A stretch of DNA of 64,000 nucleotides from Micromussa lordhowensis (GCA_964020085.1 OZ026606.1:3063423-3127422); one strand, 5' to 3'; numbered from the stretch's first letter, positions 22,301 through 36,300 are shown. Translations and numbers: made by a program. Notes: a model not told the origin generated them from the letters alone.

Positions 22301-25182
22301 AGCAAAAACATTTCCACCTTTCTACTGGAACAATGCCTGCATTTAATTCAATATTTAATGACAATATTTTGGTAGGATGTTTGGAGAATTTCTAATACAC
22401 AATAATTAAAAGTCTGAAAGAAACAGAACGCAAGGTCTTGAGATAAGATGCGAATTTGCAAACGCCGAGAAAATAAGGAACTTCTTTGCATGTAATAAGC
22501 TTGATTTCTCAGCCATGACTGCAATTATGCGCATGGTATTTTAATAACATCACTGCACATAACACATGAAAATGTTAGAACATCACTGAATCTAAGGAGA
22601 AATTACACCGCTGATTTACTCATGATACTAAGCCTGCACGTGACATCGAAGAGTTAAAAAACGTGGCAGTCAAACAAAAACGTAGGCGTGAAAGCGGCAA
22701 CGACTACAACAAAAAAAATAATTTTAATCGGTATAATTTACAAGTTGCGACACTTTAGATTTTACTTTTGGTGATCGTTAAAAGCACTCCTTTTTAAGTA
22801 AACTAAAAAAAGATCGAGTTGACTTTGAAAAGTTCATAAAGATAAAAAAAATGGCGAGGCTGAAATATGAATACAGGTACATACAATACGCGCCAACGAC
22901 TTGTGACAAAACAAAATTAAATTAAGCCAACATTTTTTTGCAAATAAGTCAGATAAAAAGAGAGAAAATTATGGAAAACACAATTACTGCATAAACACGC
23001 TAATAATAATTTGTTTTACAGGACTCGGGTAATTATCGTTTATTTGCTACAAAAAAGACAAACTTTTTTAATAAAATAGCGGCTACATGACAACAATTAA
23101 ATTAACTCGGGTCCCGTTTAAAAAGACTACCGACAAGACGATTAAATTAAAAGTGATTTGTCTGCCAACTTGATTATTAAAAAAAATGGGCCAGTTAGGC
23201 GCGAAATTAATTAAATTTTGTTGTAAAGGCGAACACAGTTAGATACTAATTAAAACATATTGAATAGCACATACAATGTTGTTAAAATCCCTGGTCTCCG
23301 TGACTCTTGGAAGTGTTCCATAATCATTCACTTTAACTGCAGCTTACACAGTATGGCTGTGGGTCACAATTACTACCTCTTGGTCGCTTTATTTTGAATT
23401 GATACCGTAAGGAATCTCTTTGAAAGGTTACGACTTTCTTGACTGAGTTACTTCGAGAGTGCCTGCACGAGTGATTTCAGTTAACAAATCTTTGTGGTGG
23501 GAAAACGAAGCTTTTACAAGTATGCAGGGAAAGATTTTATCCTATTACACCAGACGGTGTGCTAAGGATAGCTGAAGGGTGGTTAAAATCTCCTGACTAT
23601 TACAAACGGGATTCAAAATATTAAAACAAAATGTTGCAGAATATGGTAATTAAAACGCAACGAGTTTTACTGGTAAAACGAGCACGTTGGGAGAAAATGA
23701 ACTTGCCACGCAGACCTATCTTGTCCCTCACGCAGCCAAGAGCCGTTATGTTACGGAGACTATAATCGCAACACAATATCCTGATTTACCGGTATTTTGT
23801 CATTCTTCAGTATAAGCAAATTTAAAACTGTTAACCTTGTCAACTTGCAAGAAAACACTGTCAACTTGCCAGCTGAAAACTTTCATCTTTTTGCTAAAAT
23901 TTGATTTTGATCGTCGAATAGCTCTTTTCAAGGTTAGCTTGTCTTATTTGCATTACAATGTAATCCAACGTAGATGTGAGGCAAATTCGGGCAGAAACTA
24001 AAAAATAGGCAATTTCCGAGTCAGTTGCCTTTTACTTCTGTGTCAAAATGTTCGTGCGAAACCGTTCATATGAAAATGGTTTCCTCCTAAAAAGTTCATT
24101 TTCATGCAAATCAAACTCGTTTTTCACATAAAAGGCTTCGCGCGAGCACTCGTTTGGAAACAGAGGCAAATGCCCGACATTGCCTCGCATGTTGGATTAT
24201 ACCGTAATGCAAAACAGAAGAGTTTAGTTTACAGTGAAAAGGGTTAAATCCTGTGGTACCATAGGTCTCAAATGGATGAACGATAAAAAAATCGACAGGC
24301 TTGATACACATGCTGGAAGTCTGACTGAAGTTTACTATCCATCATGCGGTCGCCAGTCAAAAAGTAATTAAGCAGCCATGTCTCTGTCTTCGAGAAATGA
24401 CATTTTGCTTATTTCCATAAACATGCGTTGAACGACACTGTTTATTCAGTGCCCACCAAATTCAGAATCGACAACATTACATGTTTACTTAAAAAAGAAT
24501 GCGGACACTTTACCAGACCTGTCATTAGTGATTACAAATTTACTCGGAAATCTACGGTTTTTGTTGTCAGTACGTGCCTAAAACGAAACCGCAATTCGTA
24601 ACAATTGTATAATTCATTAACGTAAATACATGAAAATATAGATATGGTCACGTTTTTTTGAAGAAAACACCCGGAAAAAGGTTTAGTTTTCTAACGCTTC
24701 CTCTGCCGCATTTGGTTACCTTCGACTTTGAAAACAGCTACGGGTTCATTTTTTTATATTACATCATTCCTTTCGATAACTTAATAGCTACACCAGGGAA
24801 AGAAAACAGAGGACAGTTCGCACATCTTTTCCACAACCGTACCTCGAGCACGTTATTAATTATAACTTAAACAGGGTATGCGAAATATTCTTACTTCATT
24901 CGAGCTGAAAAAACCTTATGGCGAATAAATAGGCGAGAAATAACAACACCGATTGTTGTTTGAAGCTTTTGTGCATACAGAACTGACATTAAATGTTTGA
25001 ACACAAACTTTGAATGCGTGAGAATCGCAGAAGGTACCTTTCCCTAGAACAGAAGATGTAGCCGGCTGCATCTTTCTTTCATGGCATCAAGGGGTAGGTA
25101 CATAACTTTTCATCGACACATCTCATTAACTGAATTTTACCCTTATGATTAAGTGTCTTGATGAAGACGTTAACTTAATTAT
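19301..25182. other. Gene-free stretch between receptor and satellite
   Basis: Nearly 5.9 kb without a recognisable gene. The longest frame (21570-22040, plus) starts with TTG and has no domain. Only the dispersed repeat at 24018-24172 stands out. Confidence 0.4.
24018..24172. repeat. Dispersed palindromic repeat, copy 1
   Basis: TTCCGAGTCAGTTGCCTTTT, then ACCGTTCATATGAAAATGG, GTTCATTTTCATGCAAATCA, and a CTCGTTTGGAAACAGAGGCA end. The same ordered blocks occur at 45405-45560, where both ends (TTGCCTCTGTTTGAAAACGA and CTCGTTTTGAAACAGAGGC) are clearly inverted. The two copies lie on opposite sides of the satellite in the same orientation. Confidence 0.65.
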
Positions 25183-25417
25183 TACTGCGTCTTTCAATAA
25201 CATGCGGACTCTAAAATTCAAAGCTCAACCGACAAATGCGTTTTTCGCTACCGTCAATCAAATGTTCGGGAGCTCCTCCCAGCTTCCGACTATGTTGTCT
25301 GAACTGTGCTCAACGATTTGATTTGATTACCGCGCGCTCGACAGTAGTCGGAAGCTGGGAGGAGCCGCCGGTTGAGCTTTGAATTTTAGAGTCCGCATGT
25401 TATTGAAAGGCGCAGTA
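25183..25417. mobile_element. 235-bp palindromic MITE next to the satellite
   Basis: The left arm 25183-25231 and right arm 25369-25417 are reverse complements over 49 bp with one mismatch (beginning TACTGCG, including CATGCGGACTCTAAAATTCA). A second, inner inverted repeat (GCTCCTCCCAGCTTCCGACT at 25273, mirrored at about 25346-25365) nests inside. TA at both outer edges could be a TA target duplication with CTGCG/CGCAG ends. There is no coding sequence. The near identity of the arms suggests a recent insertion. Confidence 0.8.
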
Positions 25418-25639
25418 AACACAGAAAGACACACCATGTCATCACTTTCACGGTATTTTTTTATGTGAACAGGTCCCCCAGGTGTTATTCCATTATAAAC
25501 AGTCACGCTATTTTAAATATTGGGGAACCGAAGGTCAATTTTGTCACGTCGATTAGCGCACCCTATTTTGGGTGCTTTAATTAATATACGCACGTCTGAT
25601 TGGGTAGGTTTGTCATTCCGTCGGTGTTAGGCTTAGCCT
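25418..25639. other. Single-copy flank of the satellite with a unit-like motif
   Basis: No gene. At about 25462 there is ATGTGAACAGG, identical to 11 bases of the satellite unit but outside the array. Immediately before the array, AGCCTGTGAACAG continues directly into the first degenerate unit. Confidence 0.5.
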
Positions 25640-28276
25640 GTGAACAGTCTTTCTAGTCGATGTGAACAGGCTCTCTAGTCGATGTGAACAGGCTCTCTAG
25701 TCGATGTGAACAGCCTCTCTAGTCGATGTGAATAGGCTCTCTAGTCGATGTGAACAGGCTCTCTAGTCGATGTGAACAGGCTCTCTAGTCGATGTGAACA
25801 GCCTCTCTAGTCGATGTGAACAGCCTCTCTAGTAGATGTGAACAGGCTCTCTAGTCGATGTGAACAGGCTCTCTAGTCGATGTGAACAGGCTCTCTAGTC
25901 GATGTGAACAGCCTCTCTAGTAGATGTGAACAGGCTCTCTAGTCGATGTGAACAGGCTCTCTAGTCGATGTGAACAGCCTCTCTAGTCGATGTGAACAGC
26001 CTCTCTAGTAGATGTGAACAGGCTCTCTAGTCGATGTGAACAGGCTCTCTAGTCGATGTGAACAGCCTCTCTAGTCGATATGAACAGGCTCTCTAGTCGA
26101 TGTGAACAGCCTCTCTAGTCGATGTGAACAGGCTCTCTAGTCGATGTGAACAGGCTCTCTAGTCGATGTGAACAGGCTCTCTAGTCGATGTGAACAGCCT
26201 CTCTAGTCGATGTGAACAGGCTCTCTAGTCGATGTGAACAGGCTCTCTAGTCGATGTGAACAGCCTCTCTAGTAGATGTGAACAGCCTCTCTAGTCGATG
26301 TGAACAGGCTCTCTAGTCGATGTGAACAGGCTCTCTAGTCGATGTGAACAGCCTCTCTAGTCGATATGAACAGGCTCTCTAGTCGATGTGAACAGCCTCT
26401 CTAGTCGATGTGAACAGGCTCTCTAGTCGATGTGAACAGCCTCTCTAGTCGATGTGAACAGGCTCTCTAGTCGATGTGAACAGGCTCTCTAGTCGATGTG
26501 AACAGCCTCTCTAGTCGATGTGAACAGCCTCTCTAGCCGATGTGAACAGGCTCTTTAGTCGATGTGAACAGCCTCTCTAGTCGATGTGAACAGCCTCTCT
26601 AGTCGATGTGAACAGCCTCTCTAGTCGATGTGAACAGCCTCTCTAGTCGATGTGAACAGCCTCTCTAGTCGATGTGAACAGGCTCTCTAGTCGATGTGAA
26701 GAGCCTCTCTAGTAGATGTGAACAGCCTCTCTAGTCGATGTGAACAGGCTCTCTAGTCGATGTGAACAGGCTCTCTAGTCGAAGTGAACAGCCTCTCTAG
26801 TCGATGTGAACAGGCTCTCTAGTCGATGTGAACAGCCTCTCTAGTCGATGTGAACAGCCTCCCTAGTCGACGTGAACAGGCTCTCTAGTCGATCTGAACA
26901 GGCTCTCTAGTCGATGTGAACAGGCTCTCTAGTCGATGTGAACAGCCTCTCTAGTCGATGTGAACAGGCTCTCTAGTCGATGTGAACAGGCTCTCTAGTC
27001 GATGTGAACAGCCTCTCTAGTCGATGTGAACAGGCTCTCTAGTCGATGTGAACAGGCTCTCTAGTCGATGTGAACAGGCTCTCTAGTCGATGTGAACAGC
27101 CTCTCTAGTAGATGTGAACAGGCTCTCTAGTCGATGTGAACAGGCTCTCTAGTCGATGTGAACAGCCTCTCTAGTCGATGTGAACAGCCTCTCTAGTAGA
27201 TGTGAACAGGCTCTCTAGTCGATGTGAACAGGCTCTCTAGTCGATGTGAACAGCCTCTCTAGTCGATGTGAGCAGGCTCTCTAGTCGATGTGAACAGGCT
27301 CTCTAGTCGATGTGAACAGCCTCTCTAGTTGATGTGAACAGCCTCTCTAGTCGATGTGAACAGGCTCTCTAGTCGATGTGAACAGGCTCTCTAGTCGATG
27401 TGAACAGCCTCTCTAGTCGATGTGAACAGGCTCTCTAGTCGATGTGAACAGCCTCTCTAGTCGATGTGAACAGCCTCTCTAGTCGATGTGAACAGGCTCT
27501 CTAGTCGATGTGAACAGCCTCTCTAGTAGATGTGAACAGCCTCTCTAGTCGATGTGAACAGGCTCTCTAGTCGATGTGAACAGGCTCTCTAGTCGATGTG
27601 AACAGCCTCTCTAGTCGATATGAACAGGCTCTCTAGTCGATGTGAACAGCCTCTCTAGTCGATGTGAACAGGCTCTCTAGTCGATGTGAACAGCCTCTCT
27701 AGTCGATGTGAACAGGCTCTCTAGTCGATGTGAACAGCCTCTCTAGTCGATGTGAACAGGCTCTCTAGTCGATGTGAACAGGCTCTCTAGTCGATGTGAA
27801 CAGGCTCTCTAGTCGATGTAAACAGCCTCTCTAGTCGATGTGAACAGCCTCTCTAGTCGATGTGAACAGGCTCTCTAGTCGATGTGAACAGGCTCTCTAG
27901 TCGATGTGAACAGCCTCTCTAGTCGATGTGAACAGCCTCTCTAGTCGATGTGAACAGGCTCTCTAGTCGATGTGAACAGCCTCTCTAGTCGATGTGAACA
28001 GCCTCTCTAGTCGATGTGAACAGGCTCTCTAGTCGATGTGAACAGCCTCTCTAGTCGATGTGAACAGCCTCTCTAGTCGATGTGAACAGGCTCTCTAGTC
28101 GATGTGAACAGCCTCTCTAGTAGATGTGAACAGCCTCTCTAGTCGACGTGAACAGGCTCTCTAGTCGATGTGAACAGGCTCTCTAGTCGATGTGAACAGC
28201 CTCTCTAGTCGATGTGAACAGGCTCTCTAGTCGATGTGAACAGCCTCTCTAGTCGATGTGAACAGCCTCTCTAGTC

Positions 28277-30142
28277 GACGTGAACAGGCTCTCTAGTCGA
28301 TCTGAACAGGCTCTCTAGTCGATGTGAACAGGCTCTCTAGTCGATGTGAACAGCCTCTCTAGTCGATGTGAACAGGCTCTCTAGTCGATGTGAACAGACT
28401 CTCTAGTCGATGTAAACAGCCTCTCTAGTCGATGTGAACAGGCTCTCTAGTCGATGAACAGGCTCTCTAGTCGATGTGAAATGGCTCTCTAGTCGATGTG
28501 AACAGCCTCTCTAGTCGATGTGAACAGGCTCTCTAGTCGATGTGAACAGCCTCTCTTGTCGATGTGAACAGGCTCTCTAGTCGATGTGAACAGGCTCTCT
28601 AGTCGATGTGAACAGCCTCTCTAGTCGATGTGAACAGCCTCTCTAGTCAATGTGAACAGGCTCTCTAGTCGATGTGAACAGGCTCTCTAGTCGATGTGAA
28701 CAGGCTCTCTAGTCGATGTGAACAGGCTCTCTAGTCGATGTTAGTCGATGTGAACAGCCTCTCTAGTCGATGTGAACAGCCTCTCTAGTCGATCTGAACA
28801 GGCTCTCTAGTCGATGTGAACAGGCTCTCTAGTCGATGTGAACAGCCTCTCTAGTCGATGTGAACAGCCTCTCTAGTCGATGTGAACAGGCTCTCTAGTC
28901 GATGTGAACAGCCTCTCTAGTCGATGTGAACAGCCTCTCTAGTCGATGTGAACAGGCTCTCTAGTCGATGTGAACAGCCTCTCTAGTAGATGTGAACAGC
29001 CTCTCTAGTCGACGTGAACAGGCTCTCTAGTCGATGTGAACAGGCTCTCTAGTCGATGTGAACAGCCTCTCTAGTCGATGTGAACAGGCTCTCTAGTCGA
29101 TGTGAACAGCCTCTCTAGTCGATGTGAACAGCCTCTCTAGTCGACGTGAACAGGCTCTCTAGTCGATCTGAACAGGCTCTCTAGTCGATGTGAACAGGCT
29201 CTCTAGTCGATGTGAACAGCCTCTCTAGTCGATGTGAACAGGCTCTCTAGTCGATGTGAACAGACTCTCTAGTCGATGTAAACAGCCTCTCTAGTCGATG
29301 TGAACAGGCTCTCTAGTCGATGAACAGGCTCTCTAGTCGATGTGAAATGGCTCTCTAGTCGATGTGAACAGCCTCTCTAGTCGATGTGAACAGGCTCTCT
29401 AGTCGATGTGAACAGCCTCTCTTGTCGATGTGAACAGGCTCTCTAGTCGATGTGAACAGGCTCTCTAGTCGATGTGAACAGCCTCTCTAGTCGATGTGAA
29501 CAGCCTCTCTAGTCAATGTGAACAGGCTCTCTAGTCGATGTGAACAGGCTCTCTAGTCGATGTGAACAGGCTCTCTAGTCGATGTGAACAGGCTCTCTAG
29601 TCGATGTTAGTCGATGTGAACAGCCTCTCTAGTCGATGTGAACAGCCTCTCTAGTCGATCTGAACAGGCTCTCTAGTCGATGTGAACAGGCTCTCTAGTC
29701 GATGTGAACAGCCTCTCTAGTCGATGTGAACAGCCTCTCTAGTCGACGTGAAAAGGCTCTCTAGTCGATGTGAACAGGCTCTCTAGTCGATGTGAACAGC
29801 CTCTCTAGTCGATGTGAACAGGCTCTCTAGTCGATGTGAACAGGCTCTCTAGTCGATGTGAACAGGCTCTCTAGTCGATGTGAGCAGCCTCTCTAGTAGA
29901 TGTGAACAGGCTCTCTAGTCGATGTGAACAGGCTCTCTAGTCGATGTGAACAGGCTCTCTAGTCGATGTGAACAGCCTCTCTAGTAGATGTGAACAGCCT
30001 CTCTAGTCGATGTGAACAGGCTCTCTAGTCGATGTGAACAGGCTCTCTAGTCGATGTGAACAGCCTCTCTAGTCGATATGAATAGGCTCTCTAGTCGATG
30101 TGAACAGCCTCTCTAGTAGATGTGAACAGGCTCTCTAGTCGA
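28277..30142. repeat. 866-bp block duplicated inside the satellite
   Basis: Five rare markers recur at a constant 866-bp offset: GACGTG followed by GATCTG (28277 and 29143), the 20-bp unit (28453 and 29319), GTGAAATGG next to it, and the 10-bp partial unit GATGTTAGTC (28737 and 29603). 866 equals 38 full units plus one 20-bp and one 10-bp unit. Outer limits of the second copy are approximate. Confidence 0.9.
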
Positions 30143-33099
30143 TGTGAACAGGCTCTCTAGTCGATGTGAAAAGCCTCTCTAGTCGATGTGAACAGGCTCT
30201 CTAGTCGATGTGAACAGGCTCTCTAGTCGATGTGAACAGGCTCTCTAGTCGATGTGAACAGCCTCTCTAGTCGATGTGAACAGGCTCTCTAGTCGATGTG
30301 AACAGCCTCTCTAGTCGATGTGAACAGGCTCTCTAGTCGATGTGAACAGCCTCTCTAGTCGATGTGAACAGCCTCTCTAGTCGATGTGAACAGCCTCTCT
30401 AGTCGATGTGAACAGGCTCTCTAGTCGATGTGAACAGGCTCTCTAGTCGATGTGAACAGGCTCTCTAGTCGATGTGAACAGGCTCTCTAGTCGATGTGAA
30501 CAGCCGCTCTAGTCGATGTGAACAGCCTCTCTAGTCGATCCGAACAGGCTCTCTAGTCGATGTGAACAGGCTCTCTAGTCGATGTGAACAGCCTCTCTAG
30601 TCGATGTGAACAGCCTCTCTAGTCGACGTGAACAGGCTCTCTAGTCGATGTGAACAGGCTCTCTAGTCGATGTGAACAGCCTCTCTAGTCGATATGAACA
30701 GGCTCTCTAGTCGATGTGAACAGCCTCTCTAGTCGATGTGAACAGGCTCTCTAGTCGATGTGAACAGCCTCTCTAGTCGATGTGAACAGGCTCTCTAGTC
30801 GATGTGAACAGCCTCTCTAGTCGATGTGAACAGGCTCTCTAGTCGATGTGAACAGGCTCTCTAGTCGATGTGAACAGCCTCTCTAGTCGATGTGAACAGC
30901 CTCTCTAGTCGATGTGAACAGCCTCTCTAGTCGATGTGAACAGGCTCTCTAGTCGATGTGAACAGGCTCTCTAGTCGATGTGAACAGCCTCTCTAGTCGA
31001 TATGAACAGGCTCTCTAGTCGATGTGAACAGGCTCTCTAGTCGATGTGAACAGGCTCTCTAGTCGATGTGAACAGCCTCTCTAGTCGATGTGAACAGGCT
31101 CTCTAGTCGATGTGAACAGCCTCTCTAGTCGATGTGAACAGGCTCTCTAGTCGATGTGAACAGGCTCTCTAGTCGATGTGAACAGCCTCTCTAGTAGATG
31201 TGAACAGCCTTTCTAGTCGATGTGAACAGGCTCTCTAGTCGATGTGAACAGGCTCTCTAGTCGATGTGAACAGCCTCTCTAGTCGATATGAACAGGCTCT
31301 CTAGTCGATGTGAACAGCCTCTCTAGTCGATGTGAACAGGCTCTCTAGTCGATGTGAACAGCCTCTCTAGTCGATGTGAACAGGCTCTCTAGTCGATGTG
31401 AACAGGCTCTCTAGTCGATGTGAACAGCCTCTCTAGTAGATGTGAACAGCCTTTCTAGTCGATGTGAACAGCCTCTCTAGTCCATGTGAACAGGCTCTCT
31501 AGTCGATGTGAACAGGCTCTCTAGTCGATGTGAACAGGCTCTCTAGTCGATGTGAACAGCCTCTCTAGTCGATGTGAACAGGCTCTCTAGTCGATGTGAA
31601 CAGGCTCTCTAGTCGATGTGAACAGGCTCTCTAGTCGATGTGAACAGCCTCTCTAGTCGATGTGAACAGGCTCTCTAGTCGATGTGAACAGCCTCTCTAG
31701 TCTATGTGAACAGGCTCTCTAGTCGATGTGAACAGCCTCTCTAGTCGATGTGAACAGCCTCTCTAGTCGATGTGAACAGGCTCTCTAGTCGATATGAACA
31801 GCCTCTCTAGTCGATGTGAACAGCCTCTCTAGTCGATGTGAACAGGCTCTCTAGTCGATGTGAACAGGCTCTCTAGTCGATGTGAACAGGCTCTCTAGTC
31901 GATGTGAACAGCCTCTCTAGTCGATGTGAACAGCCTCTCTAGTCGATGTGAACAGGCTCTCTAGTCGATATGAACAGCCTCTCTAGTCGATGTGAACAGC
32001 CTCTCTAGTCGATGTGAACAGGCTGTCTAGTCGATGTGAACAGGCTCTCTAGTCGATGTGAACAGGCTCTCTAGTTGATGTGAACAGCCTCTCTAGTCGA
32101 TGTGAACAGCCTCTCTAGTCGATGTGAACAGGCTCTCTAGTCGATGTGAACAGGCTCTCTAGTCGATGTGACCAGGCTCTCTAGTCGATATGAACAGCCT
32201 CTCTAGTCGATGGGAACAGCCTCTCTAGTCGACGTGAACAGGCTCTCTAGTCGATGTGAACAGGCTCTCTAGTCGATGTGAACAGCCTCTCTAGTAGATG
32301 TGAACAGCCTCTCTAGTCGATGTGAACAGGCTCTCTAGTCGATGTGAACAGGCTCTCTAGTCGATGTGAACAGGCTCTCTAGTCGATGAACAGCCTCTCT
32401 AGTCGATGCGAACAGGCTCTCTAGTCGATGTGAACAGGCTCTCTAGTCGATGTGAACTGGCTCTCTAGTCGATGTGAACAGGCTCTCTAGTCGATGTGAA
32501 CAGCCTCTCTAGTCGACGTGAACAGGCTCTCTAGTCGATGTGAACAGGCTCTCTAGTCGATGTGAACAGCCTCTCTAGTCGATGTGAACAGGCTCTCTAG
32601 TCGATGTGAACAGGCTCTCTAGTCGATGTGAACAGCCTCTCTAGTCGATGTGAACAGCCTCTCTAGTCGACGTGAACAGGCTCTCTAGTCGATGTAAACA
32701 GGCTCTCTAGTCGATGTGAACAGCCTCTCTAGTCGATGTGAACAGGCTCTCTAGTCGATGTGAACAGGCTCTCTAGTCGATGTGAACAGGCTCTCTAGTC
32801 GATGTGAACAGCCTCTCTAGTCGATGTGAACAGCCTCTCTAGTCGATGTGAACAGGCTCTCTAGTCGATGTGAACAGCCTCTCTAGTCGATGTGAACAGG
32901 CTCTCTAGTCGATGTGAACAGCCTCTCTAGTCGATGTGAACAGCCTCTCTTGTCGATGTGAACAGCCTCTCTAGTCGATGTGAACAGCCTCTCTAGTCGA
33001 CGTGAACAGGCTCTCTAGTCGATGTGAACAGGCTCTCTAGTCGACGTGAACAGCCTCTCTAGTCGATGTGAACAGGCTCTCTAGTCGATGTGAACAGGC

Positions 33100-36000
33100 T
33101 CTCTAGTCGATGTGAACAGCCTCTCTAGTCGATGTGAACAGCCTCTCTAGTCGATGTGAACAGGCTCTCTAGTCGATGTGAACAGGCTCTCTAGTCGATG
33201 TGAACAGCCTCTCTAGTCGATGTGAACAGGCTCTCTAGTCGATGTGAACAGCCTCTCTAGTCGATGTGAACAGCCTCTCTAGTCGACGTGAACAGGCTCT
33301 CTAGTCGATGTGAACAGCCTCTCTAGTCGATGTGAACAGCCTCTCTAGTAGATGTGAACAGCCTCTCTAGTCGATGTGAACAGGCTCTCTAGTCGATGTG
33401 AACAGCCTCTCTAGTCGATGTGAACAGCCTCTCTAGTCGACGTGAACAGGCTCTCTAGTCGATATGAACAGGCTCTCTAGTCGATGTGAACAGGCTCTCT
33501 AGTCGATGTGAACAGCCTCTCTAGTCGATGTGAACAGGCTCTCTAGTCGATGTGAACAGGCTCTCTAGTCGATGTGAACAGCCTCTCTAGTCGATGTCAA
33601 CAGGCTCTCTAGTCGATGTGAACAGGCTCTCTAGTCGATGTGAACAGGCTCTCTAGTCGATATGAACAGCCTCTCTAGTCGACGTGAACAGGCTCTCTAG
33701 TCGATGTGAACAGGCTCTGTAGTCGATGTGAACAGCCTCTCTAGTAGATGTGAACAGCCTCTCTAGTCGATGTGAACAGGCTCTCTAGTCGATGTGAACA
33801 GGCTCTCTAGTCGATGTGAACAGGCTCTCTAGTCGATGTGAACAGCCTCTCTAGTCGATGTGAACAGGCTCTCTAGTCGATGTGAACAGCCTCTCTAGTC
33901 GATGTGAACAGGCTCTCTAGTCGATGTGAACAGGCTCTCTAGTCGATGTGAACAGCCTCTCTAGTCGATGTGAACAGCGTCTCTAGTCGATGTGAACAGG
34001 CTCTCTAGTCGATGTGAACAGCCTCTCTAGTAGATGTGAACAGGCTCTCTAGTCGATGTGAACAGGCTCTCTAGTCGATGTGAACAGGCTCTCTAGTCGA
34101 TGTGAACAGCCTCTCTAGTCGATGTGAACAGGCTCTCTAGTCGATGTGAACAGGCTCTCTAGTCGATGTGAACAGCCTCTCTAGTCGATGTGAACAGCCT
34201 CTCTAGTCGATGTGAACAGCCTCTCTAGTCGATGTGAACAGCCTCTCTAGTCGATGTGAACAGGCTCTCTAGTCGATGGGAACAGCCTCTCTAGTCCATG
34301 TGAACAGCGTCTCTAGTCGATGTGAACAGGCTCTCTAGTCGATGTGAACAGCCTCTCTAGTAGATGTGAACAGGCTCTGTAGTCGATGTGAACAGGCTCT
34401 CTAGTCGATGTGAACAGGCTCTCCAGTCGATGTGAACAGCCTCTCTAGTCGATGTGAACAGGCTCTCTAGTCGATGTGAACAGCCTCTCTAGTCGATGTG
34501 AACAGCCTCTCTAGTCGATGTGAACAGCCTCTCTAGTCGATGTGAACAGCCTCTCTAGTCGATGTAAACAGGCTCTCTAGTCGATGTGAACAGACTCTCT
34601 AGTCGATGTGAACAGGCTCTCTAGTCGATGTGAACAGCCTGTCTAGTCGATGTGAACAGCCTCTCTAGTCGACGTGAACAGGCTCTCTAGTCGATGTGAA
34701 CAGCCTCTCTAGTCGATATGAACAGGCTCTCTAGTCGATGTGAACAGGCTCTCTAGTCGATGTGAACAGGCTCTCTAGTCGATGTGAACAGCCTCTCTAG
34801 TCGATGTGAACAGGCTCTCTAGTCGATGTGAACAGCCTCTCTAGTCGATGTGAACAGCCTCTCTAGTCGATGTGAACAGGCTCTCTAGTCGATGTGAACA
34901 GCCTCTCTAGTAGATGTGAACAGGCTCTCTAGTCGATGTGAACAGGCTCTCTAGTCGATGTGAACAGGCTCTCTAGTCGATGTGAACAGGCTCTCTAGTC
35001 GATGTGAACAGGCTCTCTAGTCGATGTGAACAGCCTCTCTAGTCGATGTGAACAGGCTCTCTGGTCGATGTGAACAGGCTCTCTAGTCGATGTGAACAGC
35101 CTCTCTAGTCAATGTGAACAAGCTCTCTAGTCGATGTGAACAGCCTCTCTAGTCGATGTGAACAGGCTCTCTGGTCGATGTGAACAGGCTCTCTAGTCGA
35201 TGTGAACAGGCTCTCTAGTCGATTTGAACAGACTCTCTAGTCGATGTGAACAGCCTCTCTAGTCGATGTGAACAGGCTCTCTAGTCGACGTGAACAGGCT
35301 CTCTAGTCGATGTGAACAGCCTCTCTTGTCGATGTGAACAGGCTCTCTAGTCGATGTGAACAGCCTCTCTAGTCGATGTGAACAGCCTCTCTAGTCGATG
35401 TGAACAGGCTCTCTAGTCGATGTGAACAGCCTCTCTAGTAGATGTGAACAGCCTCTCTAGTCGATGTGAACAGGCTCTCTAGTCGATGTGAACAGCCTCT
35501 CTAGTCGATGTGAACAGGCTCTCTAGTCGATGTGAACAGGCTCTCTAGTCGATGAACAGCCTCTCTAGTCGATGTGAACAGGCTCTCTAGTCGATGTGAA
35601 CAGGCTCTCTAGTCGATGTGAACAGCCTCTCTAGTCGATATGAACAGGCTCTCTAGTCGATGTGAACAGGCTCTCTAGTCGATGTGAACAGCCTCTCTAG
35701 TCGATGTGAACAGCCTCTCTAGTCGATGTGAACAGGCTCTCTAGTCGATGTGAACAGCCTCTCTAGTCGATGTGAACAGGCTCTCTAGTCGATGTGAACA
35801 GCCTCTCTAGTCGATGTGAACAGGCTCTCTAGTCGATGTGAACAGCCTCTCTAGTAGATGTGAACAGGCTCTCTAGTCGATGTGAACAGGCTCTCTAGTC
35901 GATGTGAACAGGCTCTCTAGTCGATGTGAACAGGCTCTCTAGTCGATGTGAACAGGCTCTCTAGTCGATGTGAACAGCCTCTCTAGTCGATGTGAACAGG

Positions 36001-36300
36001 CTCTCTGGTCGATGTGAACAGGCTCTCTAGTCGATGGGAACAGCCTCTCTAGTCGATGTGAACAAGCTCTCTAGTCGATGTGAACAGCCTCTCTAGTCGA
36101 TGTGAACAGACTCTCTAGTCGATGTGAACAGGCTCTTTAGTCGATGTGAACAGGCTCTCTAGTCGATTTGAACAGACTCTCTAGTCGATGTGAACAGCCT
36201 CTCTAGTCGATGTGAACAGGCTCTCTAGTCGACGTGAACAGGCTCTCTAGTCGATGTGAACAGCCTCTCTAGTCGATGTGAACAGGCTCTCTAGTCGATG
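33100..36300. repeat. Satellite block copied to about 39.9-43.1 kb
   Basis: Markers from 33681 to 36231 reappear 6814 bp further on: GACGTG 33681/40495, GCGTCTCTAG 33977/40791 and 34307/41121, AACAAGCTCT 35117/41931 and 36061/42875, GATTTG 35221/42035 and 36165/42979, the 20-bp unit 35551/42365, GACGTG 36231/43045. Markers at 33285, 33439 and 33593 recur at offset 6792, one unit less, so one copy has gained or lost a single unit between 33593 and 33681. The block also contains its own 944-bp internal duplication (35117/36061, repeated in the copy). Confidence 0.9.
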
